Below are positions 8,036 through 16,910 of a stretch of 28,430 bases of DNA, in pieces (the first letter of the stretch is position 1; each line of letters begins with the position of its first letter). Source of the DNA: Sandaracinaceae bacterium. GTDB taxonomy: Bacteria > Myxococcota_A > Polyangia > Polyangiales > Houyiibacteriaceae. The notes under the pieces are model-generated. The model searched no databases. It was not told the DNA's origin and was given only the letters and a program-made list of their open reading frames with translations. The DNA lies in assembly GCA_016706685.1 (NCBI GenBank), contig JADJJE010000026.1, forward strand, positions 1 through 28,430, in the 5' to 3' direction. Both the position numbers and the translations under genes were made by a program.

Positions 8036-8467
8036 TCTATCGACTCGTCACAAGTCGATGGCGACCAAGGGAAGGTCTGGGAGGTTCTCCGTGGGCTCTG
8101 GCTGTCGAGGAATCCACCATGTTTCAAGGCACTTGGGCACCCCCGGCTGAAGCCGAGGGCAGCAAACCAGGCCCGGACGATCTGAAAGTCCCCGCGAGGG
8201 GGACTAACGGGTGGAAAGGTTGGTGACCGGCCTACCAAGGTTACCCGGGCCCCACACAGGGAGGCGGCTGGAACGGCTGCGTCCGGGTCCCTTGGGTAGA
8301 GCACACCCCGCTATCAGCCACGTAGTCCACGCCGACAGGCGGGGACTTTAGGACTATCCATGCGTAGTTTGCTGCCCTCCGCTTCAGCGGGGGGTGCCCC
8401 AATTCGCCTTTCCAGAAGCCGATTCGGCATGCCCATCACTACGAAGGACTTGTGACGAGTCGATAGA
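8036..8467. mobile_element. MITE-like non-coding element, copy 1
   Basis: This explains most of the 600-bp gap between the TetR gene and the next operon. The outer ends are perfect inverted repeats of about 21 bp (beginning TCTATCGACTCGTCACAA, and its complement at 8447-8467). They are flanked by the 8-bp direct repeat CGTCGCCG (8028-8035 and 8468-8475), a clear target-site duplication. Inside, the two halves are rough mirror images: each has a hairpin around GGCTGAAGCC-type sequence (8140-8159; 8375-8394), a second AGTCC...GGACT hairpin (8187-8205; about 8323-8346), and a central TACC..ACCCGG inverted pair. There is no coding capacity. A second copy lies at 13529-13963. It is probably mobilised in trans by a transposase not in this window. 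Confidence 0.8.
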
Positions 8468-8508
8468 CGTCGCCGTTCACGGCAACGCCAACCTCGAGCT
8501 TGCCAACA

Positions 8509-8524
8509 TAATACGATCGTATTA
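8509..8524. promoter_or_regulatory. perfect 16-bp palindrome, likely TetR operator
   Basis: TAATACGATCGTATTA is a perfect palindrome in an AT-rich patch, ending 11 bp before the ATG of the sulfatase-sulfotransferase gene. Size and symmetry fit a TetR-family dimer site, and the nearest TetR gene (7276-7932) is the obvious partner. It probably overlaps the core promoter (TAATAC/TATTAC-like -10 sequences within it), so binding would block transcription. No strong ribosome binding site lies between it and the start. Confidence 0.65.
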
Positions 8525-8535
8525 CCTTCCGCCGC

Positions 8536-11527
8536 ATGGACCCAGTACGAGAGCTCGTGAACCAGCGCCCCTGGGGCGACGAGGTGCTGTGCGCGGCCAG
8601 CGCACCCGAGGCGCGGGAGGTGGCGCCGGGCATCCACATGTCGCCCGGCACGTCCAACGCGTACATGGTGCTCACCGCGGGGGGCCGCGTGATCGTGAAC
8701 ACCGGGCTCGGCTTCGAGGCGCTCACGCACAAGCGCAATTTCGATGCGGTGAGCACGCTGCCCACCACGCACATCCTGGTGACACAGGGGCACGTGGACC
8801 ACGTGGGCGGCGTGGGGCTCTTTCGCGAGGCGGGCACGCGCTTCATCGCGCAGGCCAACAACCTGCGCTGCCAGGCCGACGACGCGCGCATCGCGGCCCG
8901 CCGGCAGACGCACAGCTACGTGTGGTTCCAGGAGGTCATCGACGGCGCGCTCGAGATCGCGGCGAAGCACCCCGACGTGGTGGTGCAGGACGCGCCCGTG
9001 CCCGACGAGCTGTTCACGGAGCACGCTGGTGGTGGAGACCGGCAACGTGCGCTTCGAGCTGCTGAGCTGCCCGGGCGGCGAGACCATCGACAACACCGTC
9101 ATCTGGCTGCCCACCACGCGCACGGCGTTCGTGGGCAACACGTTCGGGCCGCTGTTCCCGCACTTCCCCAACTTCAACACCGTGCGCGGCGACCGCTACC
9201 GCGACCCCTTGGCGTATCTCGACACGCTCGACCGCGTGCGGGCGCTCGGGGCCGAGGTGCTGATCACCGGGCACGGCCTGCCCATCGAGGGCGGCGCGCT
9301 GATCCGCGCGTGCCTCGACCGGCTGGAGGCGGCGGTGCGCTACGTGCACGACCAGACCCTGCTGGGCATCAACCAGGGCCGCGACATCGACGACATCGCG
9401 CGCGAGCTGCGGCTGCCGGACGAGCTGTACGTGGGCGAGGGCTACGGCAGGGTGTCTTGGGGCTGCCGCACCATCTGGGAGAGCTACCTGGGCTGGTTCA
9501 AGCTGCGCAGCACGCGCGAGCTGTACCCGGCCGCGCCCGTGACGGGCACGCTGGCCACGCTGCTGGGGGCGGACCGCGTGGTGGACGAGGGCCTCACGCT
9601 GCTGGTCTCCGATCCGCTGCGCGCGCTGGGCCTCGCCGAGGCTGCGCTCGAGGCCCAGCCCGGCCACCGCGGAGCGCTCGCGCTCGCCCGCGACGCGCAC
9701 GCGCACCTGCTGGAGCAGCCCGAGGACGCGAAGAACTTCTGGCTGGGTGGCTGGCTGCGCGCGCAGGAGCGCAAGCTGGACGAGGCCCTGTCTGCCGCGC
9801 CGGCGAGCGAGGCGGCAGCGGGTGAGGTGACGAGCCTGATGGCGGGCATGCCCGCGCGGTTCGTGCCGGACGCTGCGCCGGGGCTGCGCGCGGTCTATCA
9901 ATACGAGCTGACCGGCCCCGAGGGCGGCACCTGGGCCGTGGTGGTGGAGAACGGCACCTGCCGCATCCACGAGGGCGCGCACCCCTCGCCCAGCTGCCGC
10001 ATCGGCATGAGCACGTCCGACTTCGTGGGGCTGAACTACGGCGAGCTGCACCCGCTCAAGGCTGCCATGCAGGGCAAGCTGCGCTTCGAGGGCGACCGCA
10101 AGGTGGCCATCCACCTCGACAAGATCTTCACCAAGATCAAGCGGCCCGTGAAGAAGGCCAAGGCGGCCACCAGCGACGCGCAGCCGGACGTGATCCGCAT
10201 CGACGACCTGCGCGAGCCGGTGCTCACGCCCACGCAGCGGCGCCTCAAGCGGCTGGCCGAGCGCGGAGCGGTGCGCTTCGACACGGACAGCGTGCTGAAC
10301 GCTGCGCGCCGCCGCACGGGGCTCAACGACTTCGGGCCCATGGACTTCGTGCCGCGCCTCGAGCTGCTGCTGGCCGACTACCGCGCCGACGAGACGCTCT
10401 CCGGCCTCGGCAAGCAGACCGTGCACGGGGACCTCGTGCGCTACGCCAGCAACCGCCTGCTGATGCAGGACCAGTACACGCGCCACCCCGAGATCGACCA
10501 AGAGGTGATCGCGGCGCCCGTGATCGTGGCCGGCCTGCCGCGCAGCGGGACCACACACCTGGTGAACCTGCTGGCCGCTGACAGCCGCTTCCGCTCGCTG
10601 CCGCTGTGGGAGCTGCTCGAGCCCGTGCCCAACCCGCGCGAGCGCGCGCCGGGCAAGCTGGGGCGCGCGCTCTTCACGCGCCTGGACCAGGCGCTGCCCG
10701 ACAAGGCGCGCGACTACCTGGGCGTCACCACGCTGTCGGCCGACCCGCGCTACCTGCGCTGCACCGGCAAGTGGGCCGGCATGCGCCTCGCGGTGCCGCA
10801 CCTCGCGGCCATGCACCCCATGACGCCGGACCACATCCACGAAGAGATCGAGCTCATGGGGCCGGACTTCGCGAGCTACGTGTTCGAGTGGACGGGGCAC
10901 GTGCCGCGCTACCGCGACCACAGCTTCCGCACCGACCAGACACCGCACTTCGCGTACATGAAGCGCGCGCTCCAGCTGATTCAGTGGCAGGACCGGCAAG
11001 CCGGGAAGCCCGCGCGACGCTTCGTGCTGAAGTGCCCGCAGCACCTCGAGAACCTGCCCGCGCTGGACGCCACGTTCCCGGACGCCACCGTGATCTTCAC
11101 GCACCGCGACCCGGTGGCCGTGATCCAGTCCACCGTCACGATGCTGGGCTACGCCGAGCGCGTGGGGCGCACGCGCGTGGACGCCGACCGGCTGATCGCC
11201 TACTGGGCGGAGCGCATCGAGCGGCTGCTGCGGCGCGGGGTCGAGGACCGCGAGCGCATTCCGCAGAGCCGCTCGCACGACGTGCTGTTCCACGCGTTCA
11301 TGAAGGACACCGAGGGCACGCTCGACACCATCTACCGGCGCGCCCGCATCCCGCGCACCAGCGCGTCGCGCGCGGAGCAGGCGGCCTTCCTCGAGGCGCA
11401 CCCGCGCGGCAAGGACGGTCGCCTCGAGTACGACCTCGAGCGCGGCTTCGGGGTGCGCCCCGAGGACCTGCGGAAGCGCTTCGCCTTCTACTTCGAGCGC
11501 TTCCCCGTGCGCGTGGAGGAGTCATGA
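8536..11527 (+). CDS. alkylsulfatase-like MBL hydrolase fused to sulfotransferase, one frameshift
   Basis: About 997 aa after correcting one extra base near 9020. Domains in order: (1) metallo-beta-lactamase fold (8536-~9300) with TQGHVDHVGG at residues 83-92 and ITGHGLP later; (2) alkylsulfatase dimerisation region (~9300-9830), e.g. AAVRYVHDQTLLGINQGRDI and GRVSWGCRTIWESYLGW, close to SdsA1/BDS1-type enzymes; (3) SCP2-like domain (~9870-10130, VVVENGTCRIHEG); (4) linker; (5) sulfotransferase (~10500-11520) with the PAPS 5'-loop GLPRSGTTHL (10528-10560) and the 3'-phosphate motif HRDPVAVIQSTV. The fusion itself lies inside a continuous frame from 9029, so it is not made by the frameshift. 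The first metal-binding His of HxHxDH is Gln84. First gene of an operon; the stop overlaps the next start (ATGA). Confidence 0.85.
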
Positions 11528-12550
11528 CGCTACGCATCGGCATCCTGGGCGCCGCCCGCATCGCGCCCTTCGCGCTCATCAAGCACGCCCGCACGCTGCC
11601 CGAGGTGGACGTGGTGGCGGTGGCCGAGGAGTACCAGGGCCCCGAGGCGCTCGCGAAGTACGCGCGCAAGCACGGCATCCCCAGCACGCACCGCTCCTTC
11701 GACGAGCTGCTGGCGCGCCCGGACATCGACGCGGTCTACGTGCCGCTGCCCATCAGCATGCACGTGGAGTGGACCCTGCGCGCCATCGCGGCCCGCAAGC
11801 ACGTGCTGTGCGAGAAGCCCATGGCGGCCAACGCCAGCGGAGGCGGCGCGCATCGCGAGCGCGGCAGAGGGCACGGGGCTGATCGTCGCCGAGGCGATGC
11901 ACTTCCGCTACCACCCGCTGGTGGAGCGCGTGCGCAGCATCGTCGCCTCGGGGGAGATCGGCGCGCTGCGGTCCATCGACGCCAGCTTCTCGGCCTACCT
12001 GCCGTTCGACGACTTCCGCTTCGACTACCGCACGGGCGGCGGCGGCACCATCGACATGGGCTGCTATCCGGTGGGCTTCGTGCGCGCCGTGACGGGCGAG
12101 GAGCCCGTGGTGGAGAGCGCGCGCGCCAAGCTGCACGGCACGCTCATCGACCGGCAGATGGAGGCCACGCTGCGGCTGCCCACGAGCGGCGCCAAGGTGG
12201 ACCTCTTCGTGGGCATGCGCTGCAGCCGCCTGCTGAGCGTGTCCATGAAGCTCGTGGGCTCGCGCGGGCGCATCGACATCCTCAACTTCATCAAGCCCGA
12301 GGTCTACCACCGCCTGGTGGTGCGCACGGACGGCGCGAAGCGCGTGGAGCGCGTGCCCGGCGGGTCCACCTACCGCGCGCAGCTCGCCGCCTTTGCCGAG
12401 GCCGTGCGCACCGGCGTGCCACCCACCACCACCGCCGACGACGCGGTCGCCAACATGCGCGTGATCGACGCGCTCTACCTGGCCGCCGGGCTGCCCGTGC
12501 GCGGGGACGCCGCGGTGCTGGCGCGCCTCGCGGCCGGCGCCTCACGCTGA
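11524..12550 (+). CDS. Gfo/Idh/MocA-family oxidoreductase, one frameshift
   Basis: About 341 aa. The N-terminal Rossmann domain begins MTLRIGILGAARIAPFALIK (GxxGxAxxxP-like) and contains the family motif HVLCEKPMAAN near residue 100. The frame breaks near 11838; removing one G restores NASEAARIASAAEGTGLIVA EAMHFRYHPLV and the rest of the C-terminal alpha/beta domain (GGGGTIDMGCYPVGFVRA, GSRGRIDILNFIKPE). Members use NAD(P)H on sugars, inositols or other hydroxylated compounds. The start lies in an ATGA overlap with the sulfatase-sulfotransferase gene, so they are co-translated. Probably a cytoplasmic dehydrogenase of the same pathway; the substrate is unknown. Confidence 0.85.
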
Positions 12551-12593
12551 CCCTGCACCCGTTCGAGACCCCTCCCCGAGACCACGAGACCCG

Positions 12594-13481
12594 ATGAGCA
12601 CCTTCGACCACGCCAGCATCCCCGACCTGCACGGCAAGCACGCGCTGGTCACCGGCCCCACCAGCGGCATCGGCCGCGGCACCGCGCTCGCTCTCGGGCG
12701 CGCCGGCGCCACCGTGATCCTGGTGGCCCGCAGCCCTGCGCGTTGCGCCGAGGTGGAGGCCGAGCTGCGCGCCGCGGGCGCCCCCGAGCCCATCCGCGTC
12801 ATCGCCGACCTCAGCCTGCTGCGCGAGGTGGAGCGCGCCGCGAGCGAGGTGCTGGCGCTGGGCGTGCCGCTCGACATCCTGGTGAACAACGCCGGGCTCG
12901 TGAACCAGCGCCGCCTGCTGACCGACGAGGGGCACGAGATGACCATGGCCGTAAATTACCTTGCCCCGTTCGCGCTGACGCTGCGGCTCCTGCCCGCCCT
13001 GCGCCGCGCCCCCGCCGCGCGCGTGGTGAACGTCACCTCCAACAGCTACGTCATCGGGCGCCTGCGGCTCGACGACCTCACGTTCAAGCGGTTCTACTGG
13101 CCGCTCGGGTCCTACTCGGCGAGCAAGCTCGGGAACATCTGCTTCACGCGTGAGCTGGCCCGGCGCCTCGCCGGCGAGTCCATCACCACGAACGCGGTGC
13201 ACCCGGGGCTGATCTTCACGAACCTCGGCATCGGCAACAACCCGGGGCCGCTGAAGCTGATCCTGGGGACGGCGTGGAAGCAGTTCAGCATCGACGAGTC
13301 CGAGGGCTACCGCGGGCCCACCTACGCGGCCACGCACCCCGAGCTCGAGCACGTGACCGGGCAGTACATCGCGGACTGCCAGGTGACTGCGCCGAAGCGC
13401 ATCGCGCTGGACGACCGCGCCGCGGCGAAGCTCTGGGAGGCGAGCGAGGCGATCACCGGGGTGCGCTTCCCAGAGCGTTGA
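12594..13481 (+). CDS. short-chain dehydrogenase/reductase (retinol-dehydrogenase-like)
   Basis: 295 aa, classical SDR. Cofactor motif TGPTSGIG (residues 20-27), NNAG (98-101), catalytic Ser in VTSNS (S149 or S151), and YSASK with Y174 and K178. The arrangement RRLLTDEGHEMTMAVNYLAP and the C-terminal part resemble the RDH11/WWOX-like subgroup that acts on lipid alcohols. It likely interconverts an alcohol and a ketone or aldehyde with NAD(P). Third gene of the sulfatase-sulfotransferase operon, 43 bp after the Gfo/Idh gene. Confidence 0.88.
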   Translation: MSTFDHASIPDLHGKHALVTGPTSGIGRGTALALGRAGATVILVARSPARCAEVEAELRAAGAPEPIRVIADLSLLREVERAASEVLALGVPLDILVNNAGLVNQRRLLTDEGHEMTMAVNYLAPFALTLRLLPALRRAPAARVVNVTSNSYVIGRLRLDDLTFKRFYWPLGSYSASKLGNICFTRELARRLAGESITTNAVHPGLIFTNLGIGNNPGPLKLILGTAWKQFSIDESEGYRGPTYAATHPELEHVTGQYIADCQVTAPKRIALDDRAAAKLWEASEAITGVRFPER

Positions 13482-13496
13482 GAGGTGGTCGGGAGG

Positions 13497-13520
13497 CGAG
13501 CACGAGCACGAGCACGAGCA
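13497..13520. repeat. hexanucleotide tandem repeat, CGAGCA x4
   Basis: Four perfect copies of CGAGCA lie just after the SDR stop and just before the second MITE-like element. Outside coding sequence, so probably length-variable without effect on a protein. Confidence 0.7.
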
Positions 13521-13528
13521 CGTCTACG

Positions 13529-13963
13529 TCTATCGACTCGTCGCAAGTGCCATGGCGACCAAGGGACGGTTCGGAGGGTTTGGGCGGGCTTCGGCTGTCG
13601 ATGAATACAGCCTGTTTCAAGGCACTTGGGCACCCCCGGCTGAAGCCGGGGGCAGCAAACCAGGCCCCGGCGACCTGAAAGTCCGCGCGAGGCGGACTAG
13701 CTGGAAGCGAGGTTGACGACCGTCCTACCAAGGTTACCCGGACACCCCATGCCGTGAGGCTCCGCAGAGCCTCTGCGTCCGGGTACCTCGGGTAGAACAC
13801 ACCCTGCTGTCAGCCACGTAGTCCGCGCCGACAGGCGGGGACTTTAGGACTATCCATGCGTAGTTTGCTGCCCTCGGCTTCAGCCGGGGGTGCCCCAATT
13901 CGCCTTCCCAGAAGCCGATTCGGCTTGCCGGTCACCATCCAGGACTTGTGACGAGTCGACAGA
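13529..13963. mobile_element. MITE-like non-coding element, copy 2
   Basis: A diverged copy of the element at 8036-8467 in the same orientation, accounting for most of the 540-bp gap before the yeiH-like gene. The ends are inverted repeats with three mismatches (13528-13549 and 13943-13964). The target duplication is no longer exact (CGTCTACG against CGTGGACG). Hairpins are kept by paired changes: AGTCCGCGCGAGGCGGACT (13680-13698) against AGTCCCCGCGAGGGGGACT in copy 1, and CGGCTTCAGCCG here (13875-13886) against CCGCTTCAGCGG. Blocks such as CAAGGCACTTGGGCACCCCC and GGGGACTTTAGGACTATCCA are identical in both copies. Non-coding. Confidence 0.8.
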
Positions 13964-13984
13964 CGTGGACGTACGTCCACGTCT
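13961..13984. repeat. 24-bp perfect palindrome at the edge of copy 2
   Basis: A perfect inverted repeat centred on GTGGACGTACGTCCAC, overlapping the outer end of the second MITE-like element. Copy 1 has no equivalent. It may derive from the insertion target or a rearranged end; it could also act as a terminator-like hairpin between the convergent SDR and yeiH-like genes. Confidence 0.6.
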
Positions 13985-14021
13985 ACGTTCTTGCGCGGCG
14001 AGGGCGACGGCCGTCCCTCGT

Positions 14022-15092
14022 TCAGGTCACGGCCAGGATCACGCCCAGCGACGCCAGCGACACCAGCACCCAGAGCGTGACGCCCTGCAGGAACGGGCGC
14101 AGGCCCACCTGACGCAGCGCCGCGCGGCTGAGGGCGGCGCCCACCAAGAAGAGCGTGAGCACCAGCAGGCGCCGCGCGAGGCTGCTGGCTGCGTCGCCGA
14201 GCGGCGCGAGGACCGGGAACGCGTTCACGAGGCCGGCCAGCACCACGAAGCCCAAGATGAACCACGGGCGCGCGGCGCGCGGGGCCTCGGGCGGGGTCGA
14301 GTCCACGGTGGCCGTGCCGGCAGCAGCCCGCGCCGCACGCCGCTGCCGACGGGTGTGGAAGGCCAGGGCCGCCGTGAGCGGGATGATCCACAGCGCGCGC
14401 GCCAGCTTCACGGTGGTGGCCACCTCGAGGGCGTCGGGCCCGTAGGTCATGGCGGCGCCCACCACCGAGCTGGTGTCGTGGATGGCCACGGCGCACCACA
14501 GCCCGAACTGGTGGGCGTCCATGCCGAGCGCGTGCCCCACCAGCGGGAAGACCAGCAGGGCCACGGCGTTGAGCGCGAACACCGTGCCGAGCGCCGCGGT
14601 CACCTGGTGCGCGCGCGCCGAGACGGTGGGCGCCACCGCGGCGATGGCGCTGCCTCCGCAGATGGCCGTGCCGGCCGTGACCAGCAGCCCCGTCAGCGCG
14701 TCCACGCGGAAGAGCCGCGCGAGCGCCCAGCCGAGCGCGAGGCACAGGGCGATGCTGCCCACCGCGAGGCCCGCGCCCAAGAGACCCACGTCCACCACGG
14801 CGCCGAGGTCGAGGCCCGCCCCGAGGCCCATCACGGACAGCATCAGCAGGCGCTTGGCCAGCGCGTTGGTCTCGGCCTCCCACACGTTCCACCCCGCGAA
14901 GGCCACCGCGACGCCCAGGGCCAGCGCGCCCACCGACCCGAGCCCGGGCATCACCAGGCAGGCGAGGCCGAGCGCGGGGACGACGGCGCGGCGCAGCCCA
15001 CCGCGTGACCGAGTGAACGCACGGACCACCGCGGCTGCGCGCAGAGGCGCTGCGAGCGGGACGGGACCGGGGTGCAGGTCGAGCGTGGACAT
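14022..15092 (-). CDS. YeiH-family putative sulfate exporter (UPF0324)
   Basis: 356 aa integral membrane protein with about ten hydrophobic segments. Family motifs: TAICGGSAIAAVAP, the GLWCAVAIHDTSSVVGAAMT box, and KLARALWIIPLTAALAF. YeiH/UPF0324 proteins are annotated as putative sulfate exporters, often controlled by a divergent LysR regulator (YeiE); direct transport data are limited. I chose the ATG at 15092 (AGGG just upstream) over one 10 codons earlier. The matching LysR gene sits at 16949, with a foreign-looking segment between. It may export sulfate or sulfite freed by the nearby sulfatase (inference). Confidence 0.85.
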   Translation of the reverse strand: MSTLDLHPGPVPLAAPLRAAAVVRAFTRSRGGLRRAVVPALGLACLVMPGLGSVGALALGVAVAFAGWNVWEAETNALAKRLLMLSVMGLGAGLDLGAVVDVGLLGAGLAVGSIALCLALGWALARLFRVDALTGLLVTAGTAICGGSAIAAVAPTVSARAHQVTAALGTVFALNAVALLVFPLVGHALGMDAHQFGLWCAVAIHDTSSVVGAAMTYGPDALEVATTVKLARALWIIPLTAALAFHTRRQRRAARAAAGTATVDSTPPEAPRAARPWFILGFVVLAGLVNAFPVLAPLGDAASSLARRLLVLTLFLVGAALSRAALRQVGLRPFLQGVTLWVLVSLASLGVILAVT

Positions 15093-15123
15093 GACCCTGA
15101 AGGTGCCCCCGACACATCGCATG

Positions 15124-15174
15124 GACGAATCGTTTGATCCGATGTGCCATCACCCCCATCTATGACTAGCGCGC
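15124..15174. repeat. 51-bp imperfect duplicate of the lysR start region
   Basis: An ungapped alignment with 16911-16961 gives 39 of 51 identical bases, including GATGTGCCAT, TCTATG and CTAGCGCGC. It therefore contains a copy of the lysR promoter, start codon (15162-15164) and first codons, but the similarity ends there. It lies just upstream of the yeiH-like gene, where a divergent lysR would be expected. Confidence 0.7.
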
Positions 15175-15231
15175 AGCAGGCCACCCAGCGCATCGCTCGC
15201 CGGCCTGTGCGCCGCACTGGGCGGCTGGCCT

Positions 15232-16680
15232 TCAGGGGGTGGCGGGGCAGTGGGCGAGCTCGGGGCCGAACTCCGCGGGATCACCGAGGATGAAGCCTTC
15301 GCGGAACCACCAAGGCACCGTCAGCGGGTACGAGTCGTCCGGCGCGTAGGATGCCGCCGAGGGCGCGACGACACCGAACTGCACGTACACGCTCCGCCCC
15401 GAGAGCGCGACGCGCTCCTCCACGGTCGCCGGCAGGGGTGGCACGCCCTCGAAGCGAGCTCGCCCGACCTCGAAGCTCTCGATGCTCCAGCGGAAGGGCT
15501 GGGGTCCCGCCGTCCGCAAGACCATGCGGCCGCGGTGCCCTGCGCCCCCCACGTCGATCACCAGCTCGTCGAGCGAGCTCCCTTCGTGGTCCGAGACCGT
15601 GACGCCGGGGATCACGGACCGGTGGCCGCCGCTCACGGCCGGGATGTCGCCCCACGACGCGATCCGATTCGCACAGGCATCGCGTGCGCGAACCAACGAC
15701 TCGGTTCCGCCGAGCCTGGGTGGTGACCACCCGGACGCGCCCCGGAGCATCACCCACCGAAACGAGGCGTAGCAGCGCGTCGGGGTCAGGGTCTCCCTCG
15801 TAAAGCGTGTCGGAAAGCTGACCTCGTAGAGCCCCCCGCCAGGCGACCGGGTGGTGACGTGCAGGGAGAGGTTCCAAATCCGCGACCCCTCATCCACGAA
15901 GGCTTGCGCGTACAGGTTGTTGGACGCTTGCACCATGACCTCCACGGTCGCGTCGCCCGACTCGGAGCTCGCCAGCGGCAGGCGCGACCTCGCTCGCAGA
16001 GGTCCGCCGGGCACGGCGACGAGGTTCACGATCTCCCCACGCAGCCGCTGCTCGTTCTCGGGCTCGTCGTGGATCACGACGGCGATGCCTTCACGGAGGG
16101 CCATGTCGCGGTCTACCAGCCCCTCGAACGTCAGGAGCCCGCGCCGCACCCCGGGCGCCGAGAGCTGCAAGAACCCCCCTTCGTAGTCCTCCACCTCCAG
16201 CTGCCAAGGCGAAAGCACGTCCGAAGGCTGGACCACCACTTCACGGGGAAAGACGAGCGGCCCTGGCAAGGGCACAGGCGCACGGAGCACACTGAGCGCC
16301 TCGTCCCCGATGACCGCGGTGACGTTCCAGCAGGTCGCGCCGGACGAGTCGAAGCGCGCCGCACCGTTGGCGCCGGAGACGGCCTCCCACGTTGCCCCGC
16401 TGGCGCAGTCCTCGACCACGACGAGGGCGCCCGCCGCCGGTCTCGGCGCCTGGTGGCCCTCGTCGGTCAACACGATGACCTCGACCCGGGTGCCTGCGTC
16501 CGTCGACGACCCCGCGTCCGGTGGGTCGTCGACGGCGACCTCGTGGGCGCGGTAGCACCCGGGCGCGGCGAGCACGACGAGGGACAGCAGCGCGGTGGTC
16601 CACGGGGTCCGCCGACGGCCGCGCGCCCAGCCAGTTGGGGGAATGAAACGACGAAGGGTGGTGCTGAACCAGTGCGACAT
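15232..16680 (-). CDS. large lipoprotein of unknown function, 482 aa
   Basis: The N-terminus is a long Arg-rich leader followed by TTALLSLVVLAAPGC, a lipobox with Cys42. An Asp/Thr/Ser linker (DDPPDAGSSTDAGTRV) follows, then beta-rich sequence: residues ~66-150 look like a carboxypeptidase-regulatory or Ig-like repeat (GALVVVEDCASGATWEAVSG), and the rest shows no recognisable family. The frame is intact with no breaks. It lies in the segment between yeiH and lysR flanked by the 51-bp duplication, so it may be a later insertion. Likely anchored in the outer envelope; function unknown. The start at 16680 is chosen to fit the signal peptide. Confidence 0.75.
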   Translation of the reverse strand: MSHWFSTTLRRFIPPTGWARGRRRTPWTTALLSLVVLAAPGCYRAHEVAVDDPPDAGSSTDAGTRVEVIVLTDEGHQAPRPAAGALVVVEDCASGATWEAVSGANGAARFDSSGATCWNVTAVIGDEALSVLRAPVPLPGPLVFPREVVVQPSDVLSPWQLEVEDYEGGFLQLSAPGVRRGLLTFEGLVDRDMALREGIAVVIHDEPENEQRLRGEIVNLVAVPGGPLRARSRLPLASSESGDATVEVMVQASNNLYAQAFVDEGSRIWNLSLHVTTRSPGGGLYEVSFPTRFTRETLTPTRCYASFRWVMLRGASGWSPPRLGGTESLVRARDACANRIASWGDIPAVSGGHRSVIPGVTVSDHEGSSLDELVIDVGGAGHRGRMVLRTAGPQPFRWSIESFEVGRARFEGVPPLPATVEERVALSGRSVYVQFGVVAPSAASYAPDDSYPLTVPWWFREGFILGDPAEFGPELAHCPATP

Positions 16681-16910
16681 AGGCCTCGAGCGCCCGCTGA
16701 GCGGTCCGTTCGACACCCTATCTGGCCGGTGGGACCGCCGCGGTGTCACTTCTGGCGAGGTGCTTGTCCTTCGCAGCCGGTCAAGGCCGTGCCGTCCAGC
16801 AACTGCGAAGAACACCGTCGCGGCTGGACGTGCCAACGGACCCAGCGGGCGCCGGGTCATGCGCGTGACTGCCGTGGACACGTGCGAAGACGCCCTCGAT
16901 CCATCGCCGT

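Noticed and set aside
7946..8226. Short plus-strand open frames inside the first MITE-like element
   Set aside because: They are not conserved as protein between the two copies; differences include frame-disrupting changes and preserve base pairing instead.
8036..8467. CRISPR array or rRNA/tRNA gene as an explanation of the hairpin-rich region
   Set aside because: No regularly spaced repeats with unique spacers, and no tRNA-like arms; end repeats and target duplication fit a mobile element.
9014..11401. A 795-codon minus-strand open frame opposite the sulfatase-sulfotransferase gene
   Set aside because: Antisense shadow: low-complexity composition without motifs, while the plus frame carries clear domains.
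13497..13520. CGAGCA repeats as a phase-variation tract of the SDR gene
   Set aside because: They start after the SDR stop codon (13479-13481), so unit number cannot change its reading frame.
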